A stretch of 64,000 nucleotides of DNA, taken from contig CAYWMD010000023.1 in assembly GCA_964458575.1 (NCBI GenBank), forward strand, positions 29,487-93,486, written 5' to 3'. Position numbers and translations under genes: made by a program. The notes beneath the pieces were generated by a model. It was not told the DNA's origin, searched no databases, and was given only the letters and a program-made list of their open reading frames with translations. Below are positions 56,006 to 64,000 of the stretch, in pieces (the stretch's first letter is position 1; each line of letters opens with the position of its first letter). This DNA is from CAYWMD01 sp964458575 (GTDB lineage: Bacteria > Verrucomicrobiota > Verrucomicrobiia > Limisphaerales > JADLHS01).

Positions 56006-56488
56006 TCATCCGGGAACAACGCCTGTGGTGTGATTCAACTTGAGCCGGCCTTCATCCAGATCAATGAACTCGAACATCGTCTGCACCGTGCCCGGCGGCA
56101 GTCCAATTTCGGCCAGTCGTTCGTTCAAGCGCTGCGTGCCGTCATCGCGCCAACCACGCTTGGTCATGAACGCATTCCAGATTTGGATTTCCTCCTCGCC
56201 CGGGCGGCGACCATGCTGGAACGCCCATTCCAGCAATGCCTCGTCGCTTTTGGAACCCTGGAGCGCTTCCGTTTCGAGCGCCGCGTAGCCCACGTTTAGA
56301 AAGCGGCAGCAGCGGGCATCGAAACTTGTGGGATACGCCATGCCGCGCGCCGCCTGCCAATCCGGGGGCAGCTTCCCCGCTGCGGCGAGCCGGATTTTGT
56401 CCAGCATGCGACCGAAATAAACCAGGCCGCGCACCTGATCGAACGGACTGCGCAAACCCGGAATGAGGGTTGGGTATGATTGTGCCAT
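56006..56488 (-). CDS. DUF5069 protein of unknown function
   Basis: From ATG 56488 the protein has 160 aa; ATG 56503 is an alternative, and the 78 upstream in-frame residues look non-coding. The DUF5069 pattern is clear: LIPGLRSPFDQVRGLVYFGR, then RMLDKIRLAAAGKLPPDW and FDARCCRFLNVGYAAL. The family is small, cytoplasmic, frequent in Verrucomicrobiota and without a known activity. The 266 bp upstream to 56754 carry no gene that I can support. Confidence 0.72.
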   Translation of the reverse strand: MAQSYPTLIPGLRSPFDQVRGLVYFGRMLDKIRLAAAGKLPPDWQAARGMAYPTSFDARCCRFLNVGYAALETEALQGSKSDEALLEWAFQHGRRPGEEEIQIWNAFMTKRGWRDDGTQRLNERLAEIGLPPGTVQTMFEFIDLDEGRLKLNHTTGVVPG

Positions 56489-56754
56489 GCCGAAGGAAAA
56501 CATTTTCCAGGCTCGTTCGCAAGCAGATCGCCGGCCCCGGCCCAAGGCAAAGGACGTCCCGCAACGCAGGATTGGTGACGACGTAATCAAGGTCGGGTTG
56601 AAGCCCGCCGATGTTCGCGCGTGACAGTGTTCTTGTCTCGCCGGGCCATTCTCCATTCCAAAGCACAAGCCCGGTAAATACCTTGTTGACCTGCCTTGCG
56701 GGTTTGTGAGGTAATGACCCAATCACAAACCCAAGTCCATCGCAACCGCCAGCC

Positions 56755-59355
56755 ATGCCCTTTATCCGCCGACCACCTTCGCGCTTTTGCGCGCTAATGC
56801 TGATCACTGTCACGCTGCTCGTTCCCTTGGCTCGCGCCGAGATCGTCGGCATTGAACCGTTCGTTTACGCCGACGGCCCTATCGCTGGGAAAGCCGCCGG
56901 CTCGTACTGGGATTTCAAAAACGTTTCGCCCGTCGCGCACACCGGCATTTCGTCCACGTGGAGCAATGACACCGGCGCGCCGAATGTGATTTCCGGCAAG
57001 CTCGTCACGACCAACAACAGCGCCCGCCGCCAATACAACGGCGCGAGCGAAAGCGACGGTGCGGTCAACGAATTCAACGTCAACAAGCAGGTCTATTATC
57101 GCGTCACCGTCACCACCGGGCCGACGCTGCCAACTTTTTTTGGACTGAGCTCTTACGATTTCGCCAGTGAACGCATCTTCTTCGGAAAGACCTTTGGCTC
57201 GGCGAACTTCGGGATCCAGGATGCTGTTTTGCTGACCAACTCCGTGGTACCTGTCGCGCCCAACACCACGTATGTGCTGGTAGCGCGTCTGGATTACGAC
57301 GACAACCTCATCCGTCTGTATGTCAATCCCGACCTCGGTGCATCCGAACCAGCCACGGCACCGGTGAGCGCCAGTTACACCGACACCTATTGGAGCACGG
57401 AAGTCCGGCTCGCCAGCGGCACGGGCGGCACGGTGACGTGGGATGACCTGGTCGTGGCGAACGAATGGGAGAACCTCCGCTCATTGGTCACCACCACAGC
57501 GGACGAAGACAACGGATCTTCCGGCGGCGGCACGGGTGTTTCGCTGCGTGAAGCGGTCAAATACTCGTTCCCCGGCGCGCGCATCTATTTTCCGGCCGGT
57601 CACAATGGCGCAACCATTACGCTCACCAACGAAATCGTATTCAACCTCAACGCCTCGATTGACGCGAGCCATCTCGCCTCCGGCCTCACCATCAATGGCG
57701 GCCCCGGCACGAATCGGATTTTCACGGTGAGCAGTGGCAAAGCCGCCGCGCTTGATAACCTGACGATGACGGGCGGCAATGCCGGCAGCACAACAATTCC
57801 CGGCGCCGGCGGCGCGATTTACAACGATGTCGGATCAACGCTCGGTCTGGCCCGCTGCACTTTGACCGGAAATACCGGAGACCTGGGCGGTGCACTCGGC
57901 AATTTGGGGACAGCCACCATCTCGCAGTGCCTGTTTGCAAGCAACAGCGCGGCACACGGCGGCGCGATTCACAATGAAGACGTGATGACGCTGATCAATT
58001 GCACGCTCGTTGGCAATCACGCGAACGCTTACGGCGGCGCCATTGAGATTCAGGACTCAACATCTCTCTCCCACTGCACAATCACCGGCAATGACACCGC
58101 GGCAGGTGGCGGGGGCGGCGGAGGGGGAATTGACATTTACAACGCGGGCGCGGTCAGCCTCGCCAATTGCATCGTCGCCGGAAACAGCTCGCCCGGCGGT
58201 GCGGACATCCAGACTGAGGGTTCTGCTTTGAACTGGCAGAGCGCGAACATCAACCAAAGCACTTTTTTAGTCAGCGGCACGATAACCGGCCCGTCTCCAA
58301 TCAATGCCAACCCGCTGCTCGCCCCGCTCGGCAATTACGGCGGGCCGACGCGCACGATGCCGCCATTGCCTGGTTCGCCCGCCATCAACGCCGCCCTTGG
58401 TTCGACAACCGTTGTTGATCAACGCGGCCTCCCGCGACCGTCCGGCGCTGCGGCGGACATCGGCGCGGTGGAAGTTCGCGGCCTGACCCAAGACGTGATT
58501 TACGACAGTTTCGGTTTCGAATCGCCACGCTTCACGCTCGGAAATCTCACCGGCCAGGACGGAGCCAATGGAACGTGGGTTCAGACCGGAAGCGGGACGG
58601 CGACGGTTCAGTCCACGAACGTCAACGCCGGGGCGCAAGCCGTTCGCGTGGCTCGCACTGGCACAGACAGTCGGTTCTCCGTCGTGAAACAAAACCTGAA
58701 TGTCGGCTCGTCTCCAACTCCGATCATCGCGGTGGAATGGACGATGAAATACACCGCCGCCAATTTGCCGTTAGGAAGTTTCGGCCCGAACTTCGGGATG
58801 GAAATCTATGACGGATTCGGAATCGGCTATTCGCTTGCCGCATCCGCTTTTGTGGATGCAGCCACGCAGGAATTGATTTATCAGCAGCCCGGCAATGGAT
58901 TCCTCGCCCCTGTTCCCGGAGTTCTCGTGCCACCGGACACATGGCACAGTTACCGGCTGGAACTGGATTACGCCACTCAGACCTATCGGCTGATTTACGA
59001 CGGCAGGGAAGTCCTCGCGAATGCCTTTGTTGATCCCGGCATCACTGACTTCACGGATGCGGACATTGCGGCCGTCGCCGGCGGAGGCGATCCCGCTTCG
59101 CAGGCCGCCACCGGCACGGCCTACTTCGACAGCTACAAAGTCACCGCGCAGTCCGAGCCGGCACATATTCTTGCGATCGCCAAGACGGGCGCGAATCAGG
59201 CCACGCTGTCGTGGACGCCGACGACTTCCGGTTCGCTCCTGCTGGAATCGCCGCAGCTTACGAATCCGACGTGGACGCTCGCGCCGAGCGTTTCCTCCAA
59301 TCCCGTCACGGTAAACACCGTATCGAACAAATTCCATCGGCTGTATCGGCCGTGA
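56755..59355 (+). CDS. Secreted parallel beta-helix (choice-of-anchor Q) protein
   Basis: The protein has 866 aa with a signal peptide (FCALMLITVTLLVPLARAE). Residues ~20-240 are a lectin-like beta domain. Residues ~255-575 begin with the SLREA element (GVSLREAVKYSF) and continue as a right-handed beta-helix with GGAIxN and NCTLxGN rungs; GNYGGPTRTMPPLPGSPAIN and ADIGAVEV mark the choice-of-anchor Q end. A second lectin-like domain follows. The last ~60 residues end NKFHRLYRP, the tail type shared with other secreted proteins here. It is a probable extracellular adhesion or scaffold protein and no enzymatic motif is seen. It is not linked to an operon; a ~1-kb repeat region follows. Confidence 0.8.
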   Translation: MPFIRRPPSRFCALMLITVTLLVPLARAEIVGIEPFVYADGPIAGKAAGSYWDFKNVSPVAHTGISSTWSNDTGAPNVISGKLVTTNNSARRQYNGASESDGAVNEFNVNKQVYYRVTVTTGPTLPTFFGLSSYDFASERIFFGKTFGSANFGIQDAVLLTNSVVPVAPNTTYVLVARLDYDDNLIRLYVNPDLGASEPATAPVSASYTDTYWSTEVRLASGTGGTVTWDDLVVANEWENLRSLVTTTADEDNGSSGGGTGVSLREAVKYSFPGARIYFPAGHNGATITLTNEIVFNLNASIDASHLASGLTINGGPGTNRIFTVSSGKAAALDNLTMTGGNAGSTTIPGAGGAIYNDVGSTLGLARCTLTGNTGDLGGALGNLGTATISQCLFASNSAAHGGAIHNEDVMTLINCTLVGNHANAYGGAIEIQDSTSLSHCTITGNDTAAGGGGGGGGIDIYNAGAVSLANCIVAGNSSPGGADIQTEGSALNWQSANINQSTFLVSGTITGPSPINANPLLAPLGNYGGPTRTMPPLPGSPAINAALGSTTVVDQRGLPRPSGAAADIGAVEVRGLTQDVIYDSFGFESPRFTLGNLTGQDGANGTWVQTGSGTATVQSTNVNAGAQAVRVARTGTDSRFSVVKQNLNVGSSPTPIIAVEWTMKYTAANLPLGSFGPNFGMEIYDGFGIGYSLAASAFVDAATQELIYQQPGNGFLAPVPGVLVPPDTWHSYRLELDYATQTYRLIYDGREVLANAFVDPGITDFTDADIAAVAGGGDPASQAATGTAYFDSYKVTAQSEPAHILAIAKTGANQATLSWTPTTSGSLLLESPQLTNPTWTLAPSVSSNPVTVNTVSNKFHRLYRP

Positions 59356-59838
59356 AATTGCATGGACCCTCGGGTGGTTCGCGGTTGAATTGCGTGGCAG
59401 CGCATTTGGTTGGTCGGGCGACGGTGCTCCGTCGCCTCAGTTGGGAGGTGGCACTGCCACCGGCGCCGCAGTAGCGCCGCCCTACTAGCATTGATGAATT
59501 TGTGGGCAAGAATTCCCCAAGGTAGGGCGCGTCACTCCGTGCGCGCCGGCGTGGTGAACCCGAAGGCGTTGGTTGCAAGGTGGCTGTCTGCCAAGACCGG
59601 CGGGCAGAGGACTGCCCGCCCTACCTCCGTGCGGCTCGCACCTCGCAACCCGGGGCTGATGGATTTGAAGACGTGGGATTCACGGATGAAACGGGCACAT
59701 CATGGAGTTCGCTGGCAAAGCGAGAGCGGCGACGGCGCTTTTGATCGGGCGGTGATGTCGAACAATCGAGCCGTCTCGTGCGTGCGAAAGCGGTGTCGCG
59801 CTGCGCTTGCCACCGCAGTCCAAGACAGCCCCGGCGGG

Positions 59839-59966
59839 GCGGCATCTTTGTAGAATCCGCGGTGGAAATGAATTCAAGCTCCGTCAGGAGCGGAATATGC
59901 CGCCCCGACGGGGCTGGGGGAATTTGGTGGCGTGGGTGGCTACAAAGATTTCGCTCCTGACGGAGC
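59839..59966. repeat. 127-bp repeat element, copy 2 (inverted)
   Basis: This is the inverted counterpart of 53114-53240. The ends match exactly over 16 and 28 bp, and the interior is homologous (CAAGCTCCGTCAGGAGCGGA versus CAAGCTCCGTCCGGAGCGG). It includes small palindromes of GCCCCG-A-CGGGGC type. Confidence 0.7.
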
Positions 59967-60130
59967 TTTCGGACGGAGCGCGACTGTGTCCGCAGGACCA
60001 GTCGCAGCGGGTGGATGGGCGGAGGCGGTTGAAAATGTTTTGCGGCGTGGGTTTGCGAACGTGCTGCGGCTGATCCCGCTCGGCGCGGGACACACCCGCG
60101 CTCCAACCGCAACGCGGTTGCTACCTTGAT

Positions 60131-60205
60131 TTGTAGCAGCCGACGTGACTCGGCTCAAAACCTCTCATGGGAAGAATTGGAGCGGACTCACGTCCGCTGC
60201 TACAA
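60131..60205. repeat. Palindromic repeat (26-bp arms)
   Basis: The arms at 60131-60156 (TTGTAGCAGCCGACGTGACT...) and 60180-60205 are reverse complements at 23 of 26 positions, with a 23-nt loop. Confidence 0.68.
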
Positions 60206-60367
60206 GCGTGAGGATGAATTTGGGGAACGGTTTCCCAGGGTAGGCGCGGGTGGCCCATCCGGCACGGATCGCCTGGCCGGCGCGGACCGCACTCGTCACG
60301 CCGTAGCAGATGCGAAGGCGGATACCCGGGGCTGATGGATTTGAATCCCGGTAGGATTTCAGCAAAT

Positions 60368-61597
60368 CTAACTCCCCTTTGCGTAAAGCTGAATTCGACC
60401 AGTGCCGTGATCCCGATCGTCGCGAACAAATTTTTCGCTCAGCTCATTAATCTCTTCGACCGTGAAATCCTTTGAAACTGACTCCACCGAAATCGTCATC
60501 ATCAATTGCGCCGGCTTCCTTAGGTTCTCAGCATAAATCGCCGCCTCAAGTTCGAGCGGCGAATTCAGCGCACAAACGAAGAACACGCCATTTGAAAAAA
60601 CGGGAAGGTGGGGAAGCACCTTGGGGACATTCCATGTTATTTCAGTCTCAGAGTCGTCACTCCTCACCAGCAGGTCTTTTTGCGATGGGCGGTAATGAGA
60701 TGCCATGGGCTCGAAGCCCCGAGCGATTTTGTATTTGTGCAACGGGCGAACCGGATATGAACCCTCGGATTGGATCATGACCTTATGCTGAGGCTTAGCT
60801 TTCAGCCTGACGCTAATTCCTGTTGCCGTCGATCCACCAGTATTGATTAGTCGCAGCCCAAGCGGAGCATACATGAACGCGTATTTGACGAACTTGGCGA
60901 ACTCCTTGAAGTATTCATGGTTTTCAGACGCTGCGAGTCTGGGTGGGGGCGGTGCTAACTGAGCAATTTCGACGTCCGACAAATCTTTGGCATATCGAAT
61001 TGCAACCTTTGCGGTCGTCCCTAGTGGTTGAGTGACCGGACTTCCACCAATCAGGTATGGTCGTTTGATTTGAGCAAACTCCAATTCCAATCGCGGTTGA
61101 TCGTCCTTCGTTGCGACTTCCTTTCCCCGACGAATTAGGTCGTCAGGTGATTTTTCGGCGGTCGAACTTCCGAGTCTGTAATAGACAATATTTCGAGAGA
61201 GCTTACCGAAATCATTCTTCAAGAAAAAATAGCCGTCTTGCGATGGGACAAGAATTACACCGAGCAAAAAACCGTCACATGGCACTACCTCGTATGAAAA
61301 TTGTATCGGGCGCTGCGTCTTTGAATTTACGAACTGCTGCAAGTCATGGTCGTTTAGGTGGGACGTAACGCCAAGAATCTTCGCCCGCCCGCCTCTGTTC
61401 TCTTGTGCTCCAATCAAAATGAAACCATCACGACCTGACTCGGCGTTCGCCAGAGCAAGTATGTCCTTCAGAAGTTCAGACTTAACGTCATCGATTTCAC
61501 CAGCAAACGGATATTGCGCCCGCTTGAAATCCAAGTAGGTGCATTCATTCTCATGTAATAATTGCTCTAACTGCTCAGGCTTCACATTCAGTGACAC
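60368..61597 (-). CDS. AlbA_2 (Schlafen-type) domain protein
   Basis: The protein has 409 aa, GTG start at 61597, directly after the stop of a carB-tail fragment (TGA-GTG). Residues ~10-165 are an AlbA_2 domain: ECTYLDFKRAQYPF, LLKDILALANAESGRDGFIL and LIGAQENRGG. The family is associated with putative nucleic-acid-binding and defence-type proteins. Residues ~175-400 are unrecognised and hold no obvious ATPase motif. Base composition is clearly AT-richer (~40-50% GC in sampled lines) than the surrounding genes, a sign of transfer. Its position behind a duplicated carB end suggests that it arrived as a cassette. A defence role is inference. Confidence 0.7.
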   Translation of the reverse strand: MSLNVKPEQLEQLLHENECTYLDFKRAQYPFAGEIDDVKSELLKDILALANAESGRDGFILIGAQENRGGRAKILGVTSHLNDHDLQQFVNSKTQRPIQFSYEVVPCDGFLLGVILVPSQDGYFFLKNDFGKLSRNIVYYRLGSSTAEKSPDDLIRRGKEVATKDDQPRLELEFAQIKRPYLIGGSPVTQPLGTTAKVAIRYAKDLSDVEIAQLAPPPPRLAASENHEYFKEFAKFVKYAFMYAPLGLRLINTGGSTATGISVRLKAKPQHKVMIQSEGSYPVRPLHKYKIARGFEPMASHYRPSQKDLLVRSDDSETEITWNVPKVLPHLPVFSNGVFFVCALNSPLELEAAIYAENLRKPAQLMMTISVESVSKDFTVEEINELSEKFVRDDRDHGTGRIQLYAKGS

Positions 61598-61762
61598 TCA
61601 ATTCTTCGCCCCCGCCAGTTCTTCCTCAAAATCCACAATCTCTTTAATCTGCACCAGAAACCATCTGTCAATCTTCGTGAGGTTGAAAATCTCTTCGATG
61701 GTGAAGCCGGCGCGGAGGGCGTGGCGGATGTAGAAGATGCGTTCGGCGTTGGGCACGCTCAT
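61598..61762 (-). pseudogene. Duplicated carB 3'-end fragment
   Basis: Fifty-four codons (MSVPNAERIFYIRHALRAG ... EELAGAKN) and a stop correspond to the last 54 codons of the carB gene at 62417-62581. Codons 1-32 differ at only about four bases. The last ~23 codons differ at ~16 bases, almost all silent, and end at the same stop. It begins with its own ATG and GGAG lies 6 nt upstream, so it might be translated as a short peptide, but it lacks any ATP-grasp sequence. Confidence 0.8.
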
Positions 61763-61763
61763 T

Positions 61764-61970
61764 TCACGCTCCAGCAGGAGCGGCGGCAAGGTCGCCCGTG
61801 AGTTGTTCGATTTCCGTTTGGAGCCGGCGTATGTCCTCCAACGGCCCTTCAGCCAGAATGGCGAACTTTCTCGGTTGGCCGGGCAGGAGTTCGCGCCGGA
61901 GTGCGGCGAGAGCCTCATTCATGCGTTCAAGTTGCTCGACGGTCTGGGTCAGAATCGCTTCAGTTTTCAT
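61764..61970 (-). CDS. Small helical partner of the nucleotidyltransferase
   Basis: The protein has 68 aa. ATG 61970 overlaps the stop of the nucleotidyltransferase gene (ATGA), so the two are translationally coupled. Two amphipathic helices are predicted from the pattern (TQTVEQLERMNEALAALRRE, later PLEDIRRLQTEIEQLTGD) around PRKFAILAEGP. No named family is certain. Size, coupling and lack of a catalytic motif resemble the small member of a toxin-antitoxin or similar two-gene module. It ends one base before the carB-tail fragment. Confidence 0.6.
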   Translation of the reverse strand: MKTEAILTQTVEQLERMNEALAALRRELLPGQPRKFAILAEGPLEDIRRLQTEIEQLTGDLAAAPAGA

Positions 61971-62413
61971 AACGTCACACGCAACAGTCCTTTCCTCGCT
62001 TCGGGATTTTCCCGAACACGGCTGAAGAACTCAACATAGGTCTTATACAACTGGCTTTCGCGTTCCGCAACGATGATGTCGAATCCAAACCGCCGCCGGA
62101 GCAAGGTGCGGGAAACCAAAGAATATTCCGACATCGGCAGGTCGCGCTCAAAATCATGCCCGGGACGCAGCACCGCCACGAGGTCAATGTCATTCGGCGC
62201 CGGCTTGCCCGTGACAAAACTCCCATCGAGCACCAGTGCTTCGAAAAGACCGCTGCGCTGTATCGCAGTCATCAGTTCTTCGAGTCTGCCGAACAGTCGC
62301 TGGCGCGCGCCAGAGCCTTGAAATGAACCGAACTGCGTTCGCACTTCCGCGAGTGAACAATCGAATATCCCTGCGGGCAGGAATCCTTCAGAGTTCAGCG
62401 CGGGGATTGGCAT
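61967..62413 (-). CDS. Nucleotidyltransferase-like protein (DUF6932 type)
   Basis: The protein has 148 aa. The N-terminus PALNSEGFLPAGIFDCSLAE and LDGSFVTGKPAPNDIDLVAV carry the nucleotidyltransferase motif G-S-x(n)-D-x-D (Asp residues in NDIDL), as in DUF6932-type proteins. The C-terminal part is helical (SQLYKTYVEFFSRVRENPEA). It starts three bases after the carB stop and is coupled by ATGA to a 68-aa protein. MNT-like enzymes in two-gene modules often modify a partner or tRNA as toxin or antitoxin. Here that is inference, and substrate and target are unknown. Confidence 0.65.
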   Translation of the reverse strand: MPIPALNSEGFLPAGIFDCSLAEVRTQFGSFQGSGARQRLFGRLEELMTAIQRSGLFEALVLDGSFVTGKPAPNDIDLVAVLRPGHDFERDLPMSEYSLVSRTLLRRRFGFDIIVAERESQLYKTYVEFFSRVRENPEARKGLLRVTL

Positions 62414-62416
62414 CGG

Positions 62417-64000
<1,584 letters not shown>

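Larger units (their letters stand above)
59356..60367. other. Gene-free 1-kb repeat-rich region
   Basis: There is no convincing gene. Short open frames here are made of repeats. Visible structures are GGTAGGGCG (59521-59529) / CGCCCTACC (59617-59625); the hairpin GGCGGGCAG-AGGA-CTGCCCGCC just inside its right end; the second 127-bp element (59839-59966); a 26-bp-arm palindrome (60131-60205); and the word CCCGGGGCTGATGGATTTGA, present at both 59649 and 60325. It is an accumulation site of palindromic elements. Confidence 0.7.

Noticed and set aside
56489..56722. N-terminal extension of the DUF5069 protein
   Set aside because: The extra 78 residues show no family similarity, and the family's conserved start matches ATG 56488.
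59680..59877. 65-aa minus-strand frame (LDCGGKRSATPLSHARDG)
   Set aside because: It lies wholly within repeat-rich DNA and overlaps the 127-bp element; I regard it as a repeat-derived frame and not a gene.
61598..61918. 106-aa gene containing the carB tail
   Set aside because: Its first half overlaps the 68-aa partner gene in another frame; only the last 54 codons have homology, so I list a carB fragment instead.

Overview
The window reads as a chromosomal segment of a Verrucomicrobiota bacterium, probably of the Pedosphaera/Limisphaerales type. The support is the combination of a PEP-CTERM protein, prepilin-like proteins with an H-x9-DG-like motif, very large secreted beta-rich proteins ending in an FYRL/FYRI-like tail, a DUF5069 gene, and many palindromic intergenic repeats in GC-rich DNA. 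This is inference from gene content; there is no rRNA in the window.

Positions 553-50904 form a large polysaccharide-utilisation region. A XylR-type regulator (LacI-like sensor plus AraC helix-turn-helix) is divergent from a long run of plus-strand genes that falls into three operons. Operon A (1819-12652) encodes an unrecognised secreted protein (P1), an ExuT-like MFS transporter, an FAD-dependent oxidoreductase, a GH43-like protein and a GH106 rhamnosidase-like protein. Operon B (12778-27520) encodes a PEP-CTERM protein, an SGNH hydrolase, P2, a lysozyme-like protein, two GH95 fucosidases and P3. Operon C (27740-44807) encodes a Calx-beta protein, two pseudopilins, P4, P5, a sulfatase and an esterase-like protein. 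Each operon is preceded by the same ~33-bp box, a direct repeat of CGCRAWWT-like half-sites 21 bp apart, which I propose as the operator of the divergent regulator. A further SGNH hydrolase follows. A minus-strand operon (50904 to 46463) encodes a Tat-exported FucI-like protein, a GH28 and an FG-GAP protein. The enzyme set points to a branched, acylated and sulfated glycan containing fucose, rhamnose and galacturonate.

The most novel protein content is the five-member P1-P5 family: secreted proteins built from a beta domain, a helical centre and a C-terminal beta domain, sharing the motif YGDRPGRFYD. I cannot place them in a named CAZy family. P3 is fused at its C-terminus to the lysozyme-like domain that is a separate, translationally coupled gene after P2. 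A ~250-aa 'GDRD' module is shared by the Calx-beta protein, P4 and P5 at different positions.

Positions 51230-59355 hold mostly housekeeping or unlinked genes: a thymidylate-synthase-like gene, rpsU, a HAD phosphatase, a PfkB kinase, a phosphodiester glycosidase, a DUF5069 gene and a beta-helix protein. They are separated by palindromic repeats and a perfect 280-bp tandem duplication.

Positions 60368-64000 contain an N-terminal-half carB whose 3' end is present twice. An AlbA_2 gene and a nucleotidyltransferase/small-partner pair sit directly behind the two copies, as if accessory cassettes repeatedly insert after carB and bring a replacement 3' end. carB also carries a 70-bp palindromic element inserted in frame.
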